Shown: piece after piece, positions 53,053 to 61,244 of the stretch
Layout: each line of letters opens with the position of its first letter
Numbering within the stretch: position 1 is the stretch's first letter
DNA from: Acidiflorens sp963847715
Lineage (GTDB): Bacteria > Acidobacteriota > Terriglobia > Terriglobales > Acidobacteriaceae
Length of the DNA: 64,000 bases
Reading direction: 5' to 3'
NCBI GenBank assembly: GCA_963847715.1
Contig: CAWKAZ010000001.1
Location: 129,646-193,645 of the forward strand
The notes under the pieces: model-generated
What the model was told of the DNA's origin: nothing
The model's input: only the letters and a program-made list of their open reading frames with translations
Database searches by the model: none
Program-made: the position numbers and the translations under genes

Positions 53053-54223
53053 TTACTTCATCCCAAGCGCCCGCAAAACCCCGTCATCCGCGACCGCTTT
53101 CCCTTCGTTCTTCGTAACCACGCCGAACGATCCCGAATAATCCCACATCGTCCAGCCAATGCCTTCGTGCTCGAGCGCGGTCCGCACATCGTGCAACCAC
53201 GCCGCCCGATCGCTAGGATCGGCAAACTCCCGATACACGCCGAACTCGTCGCACACCACCGGAACCCAATGCCTCCGTGCCCACTCCGCAGCCTGCTTCA
53301 TCTCCGCTTCAATGCGCTGAGCATCCCAGTGATCTTGTCCATAGCGGATCACCTGGAGCCGGTCGTTCTCGTCGGGGACCAGCGCGGCCGCGCGCGCCGC
53401 GTTCTCGGGGCTCGACGGATACTTCACACCGCGCAGCCAGTGCCAGTAATACGCGCTCCAGGTCGCGCCCTGATGCGTGAAAATGTGGGGCTCATAAAAA
53501 TGGAAGCTGTAGATTACGTTCGGATCGCGCAGCGGCTCCTGAAAAACCAAATCGTCGTCATCCGACCAGCGTGCCCCCGCGGGCGATTATCGTGTGCGAG
53601 GGTGCACCTTCCCGGATTGCCGCCACCAGCCTCATCTGCACCCCTAGCCAACGGTACCGGTCGCTGAACTCGGGCTCATTCAGAATTTCCAGAAATACGT
53701 GGTCGGCGTCCCACGTCGAGTAATGTCCCGCCAGCGCCCTCCAGAAATCGGCCAGCTTCTCGACAAACAGATCATCCTTGGCCAGCCGCGCCTTGAAGTC
53801 GCTCTCCGGATGCAGGTCGATCACAACGCTGAGCCCATGATCCAGAATCATCTTTACCGCCGCATCGAGCGACGCGAGATACGCCGCCGGAATTTTGTTC
53901 GGTTCGCGCTCGTCAAACATTGGCTGCGGATTCACACTCAGCCGCACATGATCAAAGCCCATCGCCTTGATCAGCGCGATATCGTCGGCGGTAGTCCAAC
54001 TTTCGAAATGCTCCTTCGTGTATCCGCGCTTGTCATAGACCTGCGCAAACCATTCGCTGGCATTGATTCCCCGCTTGAGTTTTTGCGCACGCGAAAACGC
54101 AGGCGGGTACTCGCGAAAAGCCGACCCGCTGCCAGCCGCGTGACCAGTCTGGCCCGCAGCGCTGCCTGCCAGCCATAATGCTGCCAGCACCAGCGCGAAT
54201 TGCGATCTCAAGCCGCGAATCAT
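53053..54223 (-). pseudogene. Glycoside hydrolase family 5-like (cellulase-type) enzyme, interrupted by a one-base frameshift
   Basis: The first part (54223 to about 53578) has a signal peptide (LVLAALWLAGSAAG), RGINASEWF, VRLSVNPQ and the acid/base motif LEILNEPEF. The second part (to 53053) has NVIYSFHFYEPHIFTH and the nucleophile motif CDEFGVYR. They lie in different frames; removing one base from CCCCC at 53574-53578 (top strand) joins ARGARWSDDDDLVFQEP into a chain of 389 residues. ATG at 54223 follows GGAAGG. Secreted beta-glycanase; exact substrate unknown. Confidence 0.85.
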
Positions 54224-54257
54224 GAATTCCTTCCAGATTGATACACTGAATTCGCCG

Positions 54258-54330
54258 ACAGCAACCAACAGCGAACGACCAACGACAAGCGACTAAAGAC
54301 AAGCGACTAAAGACAAGCGACTAACGACCA
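54258..54330. repeat. Three tandem 14-base units (GACAAGCGACTAAA)
   Basis: Units at 54284-54297, 54298-54311 and 54312-54325, flanked by AACGACC/CAACGAC words. Each 14-mer is two related 7-mers. Confidence 0.8.
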
Positions 54331-54347
54331 GAAACAAAGACTAGCCC

Positions 54348-55484
54348 ATGCTCCCCTGCCAGCGCCATCTCTTCGATATACCCGACGACGTTGCCTACCT
54401 GAACTGCGCTTACATGTCGCCCCTGATGAAGCCAGTCATCGAAGCCGGCACCGCGGGACTGGCGCGCAAAGCGCATCCGTGGGAAATTACTCCCGACAAA
54501 TTCTTTACAGGAGCGGACGAGTTTCGCACGATCGCGGCGCAGTTCGTCAAGTGCTCCGCCGATGACATCGCCATTGTCCCGTCGGCCAGCTACGGTATCG
54601 CAACCGCTGCCCGCAACCTGCCAATCGCAAGGGGCCAGGGCATTCTTGTTCTCGACGAGCAGTTTCCTTCGAACTATTATCCATGGCAGCGATTGGCGGA
54701 AGACAACGGCGCGTCGATTAAGGTCGTTCCCTGGCCGCAAGACAACGACTGGACCGCCGCTGTCTTGAATTCCCTGACAGCAGACGTCGCCATCGCCGCC
54801 CTCCCACATGTGCAGTGGACAAGCGGCGGCCAACTCGACCTCGTCCGTATCGGCGAAGCCTGTCGCAAGCTCGGCACCGTTCTCGTTCTCGATCTGACGC
54901 AATCACTCGGCGCGCTTCCTTTCGATGTGAAAAAGGTACAGCCCGATTTCGCCGTAGCCGCCACCTACAAGTGGCTCCTCGGACCGTACTCCGTCGGACT
55001 CCTGTACGTAGCTCCAAAATGGCAATCCGGATTGCCGCTCGAAGAAAACTGGATCCAGCGTGCCAACGCGCGCGATTTTTCGAGTCTTATTCTCTACACC
55101 GAAAGTTACGACAACGGCGCCCGCCGTTTCGATATGGGCGAGCGTGCGAATTTCGCGCTCCTACCAGCCGCCATGCGCGCCATGAAACAGTTGCTGGAAT
55201 GGAAAGTGGAGGAAGTCTCTGCGACAGCCGGCGCCATCAACCGCCAACTTGCCGAGGCGGCGGCAACCCTGGGATTTTCCTCGCCAGCTGAGCCGTTGCG
55301 CGCCCCACACTACCTGTGCCTGCGAAGCAAAGAGCCAATTCCGCGAGAGCTTCCCGAAATGCTGGCCCGGGAGAAAGTATTTGTCAGCGTTCGCGGCACC
55401 TCGGTTCGAGTAGCGCCAAACGTCTACAACACCACCGCCGATTGCGAACGGCTGATCTCCTGCCTCCGCCAGATCGCCAGATGA
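54348..55484 (+). CDS. Class V aminotransferase (cysteine-desulfurase-like PLP enzyme)
   Basis: 378 residues. VAYLNCAYMSPLMKPV start, VLDEQFPSNYYPW, DLTQSLGALP (PLP-binding aspartate) and the Schiff-base lysine in AATYKWLLGP near residue 205. The closest relatives are isopenicillin-N epimerase/CsdA-like enzymes of uncertain role. No iscU or sufE partner is adjacent. Confidence 0.87.
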   Translation: MLPCQRHLFDIPDDVAYLNCAYMSPLMKPVIEAGTAGLARKAHPWEITPDKFFTGADEFRTIAAQFVKCSADDIAIVPSASYGIATAARNLPIARGQGILVLDEQFPSNYYPWQRLAEDNGASIKVVPWPQDNDWTAAVLNSLTADVAIAALPHVQWTSGGQLDLVRIGEACRKLGTVLVLDLTQSLGALPFDVKKVQPDFAVAATYKWLLGPYSVGLLYVAPKWQSGLPLEENWIQRANARDFSSLILYTESYDNGARRFDMGERANFALLPAAMRAMKQLLEWKVEEVSATAGAINRQLAEAAATLGFSSPAEPLRAPHYLCLRSKEPIPRELPEMLAREKVFVSVRGTSVRVAPNVYNTTADCERLISCLRQIAR

Positions 55485-55596
55485 CGAAAGACGTTGGCCG
55501 GGCAGCCTAGACCTTCGGCAGCTGTCCGCGAACGCCCCTCCCAGCTAGAGTGTTCCGATCCGGCCACCACCGCGCGCACAGGAGGACCATCCTGCG

Positions 55597-56274
55597 ATGA
55601 ACCTGTTCCAATGGCTCACTCAGCACGCCGTTCCGTTCACCCTGATCCTCGCTTACGTTCCATTGATTGCAACGGTTGTGACCACCGCCGTCAGCCTTAT
55701 TCTCGTACGCGCCACCCTGCGTTACACCGAGTCGAGTGACCGCAGCCTCGCACTCGCTCGCGAGCAATTCGAGCGCGAATGGGCGCCCGAACTACACATC
55801 AAGCTGGAGCGGCTCTCCGCTCGCGAAACCAGGATCTACGCCACCAATCTAGCGAAGATTTCTGTCCTCATGCAGATGGTGCAACTGCGCAAGCTGTCGA
55901 TGGCCGTCCCATCGCTGCGCTGCTTCCTCAACGAACCGCTGGTCGGCGGCACCACGTGGAGCGACGATCTTGGGAAGCGTTTCTTCGCCTGCACTGGAGA
56001 AGACTACGAGGGGCAGATCGCCGTCTCGATCACCTTCTATGCCGCCGGCCGCATGTATCGCACAGACTGGTTCCGCTTCCAGGTCCAGGTCCGCGGCAAC
56101 CAACTCGTGAAGCTCGACCCGGTGAATATTTCGGCTCGTCGAGTCCGTGTACTCCAGAATAAAAACGGCACTGGAATCACCCCCCGCGAACTGGTAAGGG
56201 ACGTAGTCGATACCGCCAGGAAGAATAAAGATGAGGACGCAGAAACAGCGCCGATAGGCGCCACTGAAAAGTGA
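55597..56274 (+). CDS. Membrane-anchored hypothetical protein
   Basis: 225 residues. One or two N-terminal hydrophobic helices (residues 10-45), a charged helix with SLALAREQFEREWAPEL, then a beta-rich soluble domain. This layout is common in uncharacterised bacterial proteins. The end is charged (KNKDEDAETAP). No function can be given. Confidence 0.65.
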   Translation: MNLFQWLTQHAVPFTLILAYVPLIATVVTTAVSLILVRATLRYTESSDRSLALAREQFEREWAPELHIKLERLSARETRIYATNLAKISVLMQMVQLRKLSMAVPSLRCFLNEPLVGGTTWSDDLGKRFFACTGEDYEGQIAVSITFYAAGRMYRTDWFRFQVQVRGNQLVKLDPVNISARRVRVLQNKNGTGITPRELVRDVVDTARKNKDEDAETAPIGATEK

Positions 56275-56283
56275 ACAGAATGG

Positions 56284-56322
56284 TTTTTTGCGTTTACTGA
56301 GAGCTGACAGCTGAGAGCTTCT
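56284..56322. repeat. TTTACTGAGAGCTGA repeat tract
   Basis: Core TTTACTGAG plus AGCTGACAGCTGAGAGCT words between convergent genes; GAGAGCTGACAGCTGAGAG is nearly self-complementary around AGCTG. Confidence 0.5.
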
Positions 56323-57048
56323 CTACTTCGTCGCCCCCGCCCGCCGCTGCGCCAGTGACGCCGCTTCGCTCGACGGATTGTCTTTCTGCACCTGGTCGTA
56401 GATCTTCTTGGCTTCGTCTGGTTTCTGCTCTGCTTCGTAGAGATCGGCAAGTTCCAGCTGAGCCGTGGCCTTGCTAACGACCAGCGTCGGCTTGTCAATT
56501 AGCTGCTTGTAGAGATCAATCGCTAGCGCGTCCTTCTTCTCCTCGCGATAAAGAGCGGCGAGCGCGAACTTACCCAATGCGGCAAGATCGGCATTCGAAG
56601 ACTTGGATGTCTCCTGCAAATTCTTCTCAGCCGTCGCCGTATCGAGCAGGTGCTCGGATGACAATCCCACGAAATACCGCGCCATATCGGCGGTGTGCGT
56701 GCGCGGGTACTTGTCAACAATATCCTGGAACTGTTTGCGCGCGGCCGTCGCCCGCTCCTGCGGCGAAGCAAAACTGTCGAATCCGGGCTGTGCTGGGACG
56801 CCGGCCGGACGCACGGGCGTTTCAAACGTTCGCACCGCCGCCGAAAACTCGCCGCTCGCTTTTTCGTCTTGCGTGCTGATGTAATACCACCCGCCAAAGG
56901 CGATGGCGGCAATGACCGCGACCGCAACCACGCCAGCAATGACCTTCGCTTGATTTTCCGCCGTCCAGTGAGCGGTTTTCTCTGCTGCCTCTAACGTGAC
57001 TTTGCTGAAGCGGTCTTCTTTCAGTTGATGCCGGGTCTCTGCGCGCAC
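56323..57048 (-). CDS. Membrane-anchored tetratricopeptide protein (YfgM/TPR-like)
   Basis: 241 residues. HQLKEDRFSK start, one transmembrane helix at about residues 37-56 (AGVVAVAVIAAIAFGGWYYI), then TPR-like helices: KQFQDIVDKYPRTHTADMARYF, AALGKFALAALYREE and ATAQLELADLYEAEQKPDEA. Resembles YfgM-type ancillary SecYEG/BamB-associated proteins, but a BamB gene is not adjacent. Confidence 0.8.
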   Translation of the reverse strand: MRAETRHQLKEDRFSKVTLEAAEKTAHWTAENQAKVIAGVVAVAVIAAIAFGGWYYISTQDEKASGEFSAAVRTFETPVRPAGVPAQPGFDSFASPQERATAARKQFQDIVDKYPRTHTADMARYFVGLSSEHLLDTATAEKNLQETSKSSNADLAALGKFALAALYREEKKDALAIDLYKQLIDKPTLVVSKATAQLELADLYEAEQKPDEAKKIYDQVQKDNPSSEAASLAQRRAGATK

Positions 57049-57131
57049 GGGCTTCCTTCTTGGCTTAGATATAGGCTGGCAATTCTTCAGTTTAACAGGC
57101 GGATTTCCAGAGCGTCAAAGCGGTCAAATCC

Positions 57132-57407
57132 TTAATACTCGATAATGCCCTGGGCGTGCAGTTGCTCGAGAAATGTCCGCGCCTCAGCACGGATCTTTTC
57201 TTTCGTCGCAAGATAGAACTGCGTCTCCAGCTTTTGCATGATTTCTGCCAGAGAGAAGTGGCCGTCGCAGAGTTCCAAAATGATGCGGCCTGTTCCTTCC
57301 AGACGGATCGTGCCTTCGGGAACGACTACCACCGGCGCTTCTGTAGTGCCGCCCCACCGGCATCCGTCGGCAAATTTCGGAATGCTTGTGTCGACAAGAT
57401 CAGACAA
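57132..57407 (-). CDS. PqqD-like peptide-chaperone (RRE) protein
   Basis: 91 residues. VVVPEGTIRLEGTGRIILELCDG and FSLAEIMQKLETQF match PqqD, whose winged-helix fold binds precursor peptides of modified natural products. The start is uncertain: the frame is open into dksA, and TTG at 57407 begins two bases after the dksA stop. No pqqA, pqqE or radical SAM enzyme is nearby, so the partner is missing from view. Confidence 0.82.
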   Translation of the reverse strand: MSDLVDTSIPKFADGCRWGGTTEAPVVVVPEGTIRLEGTGRIILELCDGHFSLAEIMQKLETQFYLATKEKIRAEARTFLEQLHAQGIIEY

Positions 57408-57409
57408 TT

Positions 57410-57775
57410 TTATTGAGCCGCTTCGAGCAGACCCTGTTCCGCTTTTTCCTGGCACTCGATGCAGTGGCGCGTCCAGGGCACCGCTTCCAGACGCTTGGCG
57501 TTGATCTCTTTGCCGCACGATACACACTCGCCAAAACTGCCTTCGCGAATTCGTGCCAGCGCTCCGTCAACCATGTTGAGCAACTGGCGGTCGTTGTTGC
57601 TTTGGCTGAACAGGAATTCCTTGTTGTACGAGCTAGCGGCGCGGTCGGCGACGTCCTGAGTAGCCTCATCGTCGGCGGTACGCCCGTCCTGCTGGTTCCG
57701 GACAACCATATGGCGCAGTTCATTGCGCCGGGTCTCCAGTTTCTTCCTGAAAGTCTCTAGTTTCTTCTTATCCAT
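57410..57775 (-). CDS. DksA/TraR-type C4 zinc finger protein
   Basis: 121 residues. N-terminal coiled coil, DVADRAASSYNKEF, and the zinc finger CVSCGKEINAKRLEAVPWTRHCIEC near the end with four cysteines. It would bind the RNA polymerase secondary channel as in the stringent response; the DxxDxA tip is replaced by DDEATQDVADRA. Upstream partner of the PqqD-like gene. Confidence 0.9.
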   Translation of the reverse strand: MDKKKLETFRKKLETRRNELRHMVVRNQQDGRTADDEATQDVADRAASSYNKEFLFSQSNNDRQLLNMVDGALARIREGSFGECVSCGKEINAKRLEAVPWTRHCIECQEKAEQGLLEAAQ

Positions 57776-57944
57776 GATAGCGGCCTAACCATGAAACAAA
57801 GGGCTCGTCCTACAGCACTTCATCCCGCGTGAAGTGCAAACAGTTATCGTAAGCGCGGAAACGAGCAGGCGTCAACTGCACCAAAACGTCGAGCGTACGT
57901 TGCAGATTCTCGCCGAAACGCGAACTGCTCTGCCCTCTCGCTCC

Positions 57945-59378
57945 TTACTTCTGGCTTCGGGGCAGGGTTTCCGGCATGGCCGCCAGCGCGTATCCCATCA
58001 CCGCCATCGCGGCCGCGTTCTCCCTAAGTTCCTTCGGATCGACTTTGTCGAGCGTGTCAGCGGGGCTGTGATGATAGTCGAAATACTTGCGCCCATCTTG
58101 GATGATTCCGATCCCCGGCACGCCACCTTCCACCAACAACTCAATGTCGGATCCCGGACTATATTCAGCTGGACGAAAGACGGTTGCCCCAACCGTCCGC
58201 AAAATTTCAGTAAGCGGCCGCAGCGCGGTCAGTCCAGTGGGCGGCATCTTCATGGAGAAACCCAGCGGATGCCCGGCACCGGCATCGCTCTCGATAGCGG
58301 CAATGTGGTTGGAAAGTTCCGCGGCGTGCGCTTGCGCGTATGCCTTGCTGCCTCCGCCGCCATTTTCTTCATCCATCCACGCGATCACGCGCAGCGTCCG
58401 GCGCGGACGGAGATGTAATCGCTGCAGAGCTTCAGCGGTCGCCATCGCGATCGCGACCCCGGCCCCGTCGTCAATCGCTCCTCTGCCAAGGTCCCACGAA
58501 TCAAGATGTCCGGATACGATGACCACCTGCTCCGGATGCTCGCTCCCTTTCAGATCGGCGACTACGTTGTAGCCAACGACATCGGGAAGACTTTGTGGAG
58601 TGAGCGTCAGGCGCATGCGGACTCGTCCTTGAACAGCAAGACGCTCGATCAGTTCGGCATCTTCCGCGGCTAGCGCTGCCGCGGGAATTCCCGCCGGCAG
58701 GCTGAATCCCGTGTGCGGCAATCGGTAGTCAGCGCCCCCTACCGACCGGATCAGCGATGCTGCCGCGCCCAACTGAGCAGCCGCTCTGGCGCCACGCGTC
58801 CGATAGACGACCGCCTCGCCGTAGGCCTCAAATGCCATGCCCGCCAAGGCTTTTCGTTCGTCGTAAGGAACATTGAAGAGGACAATCTTGCCCCCAACCT
58901 TCTCTCGTCCCAGCGCCGTCAGCTCATCGAAGTTGTGAACCACGATCACATCGGCAGTGATGCCATCAGCTGGAGTAGGGGAACAACCGCTGATGGCCGT
59001 TAGCACGATACGCTGCGTCGTCTCCGGCGCCTGCCCCGGATATTCGACGAGCTCAGCTTTTTCCTCGCCGCGCACCCAATGCGAGACCGCTGCCGGTTCG
59101 AGGCGAACCTCCAATCCAAGCTTGCGCATTTCCGCGGCAACATATTCGGCAGCGGCCTTCGCCTGCGGCGATCCCGAGGGACGCGGTCCAATGTTCTCCG
59201 TCAGATGTGTGAGCTGTTGCCACGCATAGTCGCTGTTGAGCGTGGCGTCCCGCACGGCTCGCAACTGCTCGCGAAGTTCGTTCGAGAAAGCCGGAGGTGC
59301 GGGCGCATCCTGCGACCAGGCAAAAGTCACCGAAAGAACGAATGCGCAGATTGAAACTCTGAGACTGTGAATTCTCAT
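57945..59378 (-). CDS. Secreted M28 family metallopeptidase
   Basis: 477 residues. Signal peptide to about residue 22, a protease-associated insert near 120-240, and the M28 zinc ligands in SGHLDSWD, GAIDDGAGV, DEENGGGGS, ESDAGAG and YFDYHHSPADT. Probably an aminopeptidase or carboxypeptidase acting on peptides outside the inner membrane. All metal ligands are present. Confidence 0.93.
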   Translation of the reverse strand: MRIHSLRVSICAFVLSVTFAWSQDAPAPPAFSNELREQLRAVRDATLNSDYAWQQLTHLTENIGPRPSGSPQAKAAAEYVAAEMRKLGLEVRLEPAAVSHWVRGEEKAELVEYPGQAPETTQRIVLTAISGCSPTPADGITADVIVVHNFDELTALGREKVGGKIVLFNVPYDERKALAGMAFEAYGEAVVYRTRGARAAAQLGAAASLIRSVGGADYRLPHTGFSLPAGIPAAALAAEDAELIERLAVQGRVRMRLTLTPQSLPDVVGYNVVADLKGSEHPEQVVIVSGHLDSWDLGRGAIDDGAGVAIAMATAEALQRLHLRPRRTLRVIAWMDEENGGGGSKAYAQAHAAELSNHIAAIESDAGAGHPLGFSMKMPPTGLTALRPLTEILRTVGATVFRPAEYSPGSDIELLVEGGVPGIGIIQDGRKYFDYHHSPADTLDKVDPKELRENAAAMAVMGYALAAMPETLPRSQK

Positions 59379-59412
59379 ACGGAATGTAGATACCTGTAAC
59401 CTTTATTCTGAC

Positions 59413-59518
59413 CTCGTACCAGGGACTGGCCTGGTACGAGGGACTCGCCTCGTATCAGGGACTGGCTTCGTACCATGCATTCTGGCTTCGTATCAGGGCA
59501 TCGCTTCAGCGATGCCGC
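59413..59518 (+). repeat. Tandem array of five 18-20-base units ending in a dispersed 32-base repeat
   Basis: Units CTCGTACCAGGGACTGGC-like at 59413, 59431, 59449, 59467 (20 bases) and 59487; the last one extends as the 32-base sequence identical to 27727-27758 (opposite strand). It lies in the 183-base spacer between the M28 and TldE-like genes. A GCCCCTTCAGGGGC palindrome follows at about 59540. Confidence 0.85.
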
Positions 59519-59561
59519 AAGCCTTCCCGACTAACTGCCCCTTCAGGGGCTGCGCTAATCC

Positions 59562-61244
59562 TTACGGTTTATTCGCAGCCGAACTCAACTCCGGCGCCGG
59601 ATACTCCGGCAACTTCGACTTCGCCGACTGCGTTCGCCTGACCTGCAGCTCGTCAAACAGCAGCGCAGGGCTGGCTACGCTGTACCACACTGGCTCGGCG
59701 CGATCCTCAGTCGCCGGAACCGTCCCGGCAGCGATGAGATCGCTGCGCAACGAGCGCACATCGAGATCTCCGAACACAGCGCCGCGGACGAGTTCTTCGT
59801 GCCCGTCCTTCGCCCACACCCGATACAGAAGCCGCGGCTGCATCGACGGACCCATCGTTTCCACATACAGTCCGTACGGCAGGTCGCGCTGTTTGCACAA
59901 CTGAATCAATCTTGCCTTGAGGCCGGCATCGGGCTGCGGATCGATCGACTCCAACACCAGGTTGCCGGGATAAGGCGAAGCCGCGCTGGTCGCGCCAGCC
60001 CGGCCGTGGCCGTTTGAAACCGGAAAGTCGCGAATCGGCTGTCGCCCGATGAGATACGACACCAGCTTTCCCTTCTCGATCAGCGAAACGCGCTGCCCTT
60101 TCACGCCCTCATCATCCAGTGTGTAACCGCCAAGTAGCGGTTGGCCGGAGATCGTAGCAATCGTCGGATCATCAAACACATTGATGAAATCGGGGAGCAC
60201 GCGCACGTTATAGCTGCTTGACCATTTTCCCGTGGTGCGGGCGTTCGCGCCCACCTCGGGCTTCCTCCCCAGAACGTTGGGCTCCACTAGATCCGTGATG
60301 ACGGTCGCCGCCGCATCGTTCGAGAACAGCACCGGCCCACGAAACTCCTCGTCAACCACGGGAGCTTCTCGCAACAACTTCAGAGTTCCGAGCAGGCGCG
60401 CCGTCGTCTTTAGAAATTCTTCGCGGCTGGGCAACTTCGCCAGATCATTTCCGTCGTCGCCATGCGATCGCTGCAGCAGCATGCCGTCGGGCGCCTGCGT
60501 CGAGCCAGCAATCGAAATCGCATAGTGCGTGTGCCCGGACCGCGCCACTGTCCCCTCTGAGTTCAGAAAGTAACGATTCTCGGCAGTAAATCGCAGCGAC
60601 GATTCGAAGTTCTGCACGTCCTTGTCGCTGCGGTACTGGCCCGACGCTTGTTCGATGAGCTGTACCCACGAAGTGAAGTCATCTGACGAAAAATGTACGA
60701 GCGGCTCGACTGCTTCCACCGCAGTAGCCTTGGCGAAATCATCCACCGGGTCATCGACCTTCAATTGTTTCAGTGCAGCCTGCTTCGCGGTAAGCGCCTC
60801 GCTGGCAGCTTTGTAGGCGCGATCGGTGGCTAGCCAGATCCGGTGGCGGATGGCAAAGACGTCATCATCCGACGAAACCAGGTCAATCGTCCCTTCTCCA
60901 CTTCCCACAAAACTGTCTTGCTTGTAGTCGCCTACTCGCACCACCACCCGCAGCAAGCGGGCGTGGTCTCGTTGCTGTGCGCGCAGCGCCCCGAAAACAG
61001 CGGTGGCTTCGAACTGATCAAGATCCGTGACGCGGTACTCTATGTAATACGGAGCCGGCACGTTCTCCAATTTGAGATTTGCCCTGGAGCGGTCCATTTC
61101 CTCGTGAAGCGCCCGCAGCACCGCATCCTCCGGCGCAGCGTCACTTGCCCAGACTGCAGTAGGCAAACTGCAAATCAAAGTCGCGAGAACCAAAGCGAGT
61201 CGGCCGAAAGGCCTGCGCATATTCGAGTGCATGTCCCCGATCAT
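59562..61244 (-). CDS. Secreted TldE/PmbA-like protein (non-metal partner)
   Basis: 560 residues. Signal peptide to about residue 33 (VWASDA). The N-terminal domain has PYYIEYRVTDLDQFEATAVFG; the C-terminal half has FRGPVLFSNDAAATVITDLV, GGYTLDDEGVKGQRV, SNGHGRAG and LVLES, all of the TldD/PmbA fold. It lacks the HExxxH zinc motif and the final cysteine, so it resembles the inactive TldE subunit. Its ATG overlaps the stop of the TldD-like gene (ATGA). A secreted version of a normally cytosolic protease pair. Confidence 0.85.
   Translation of the reverse strand: MIGDMHSNMRRPFGRLALVLATLICSLPTAVWASDAAPEDAVLRALHEEMDRSRANLKLENVPAPYYIEYRVTDLDQFEATAVFGALRAQQRDHARLLRVVVRVGDYKQDSFVGSGEGTIDLVSSDDDVFAIRHRIWLATDRAYKAASEALTAKQAALKQLKVDDPVDDFAKATAVEAVEPLVHFSSDDFTSWVQLIEQASGQYRSDKDVQNFESSLRFTAENRYFLNSEGTVARSGHTHYAISIAGSTQAPDGMLLQRSHGDDGNDLAKLPSREEFLKTTARLLGTLKLLREAPVVDEEFRGPVLFSNDAAATVITDLVEPNVLGRKPEVGANARTTGKWSSSYNVRVLPDFINVFDDPTIATISGQPLLGGYTLDDEGVKGQRVSLIEKGKLVSYLIGRQPIRDFPVSNGHGRAGATSAASPYPGNLVLESIDPQPDAGLKARLIQLCKQRDLPYGLYVETMGPSMQPRLLYRVWAKDGHEELVRGAVFGDLDVRSLRSDLIAAGTVPATEDRAEPVWYSVASPALLFDELQVRRTQSAKSKLPEYPAPELSSAANKP

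Noticed and set aside
13135..54330. Repeat tracts considered as a CRISPR array
   Set aside because: Repeats are 7-14 bases, degenerate and contiguous or arranged as inverted arms, with no regular spacers and no cas genes.
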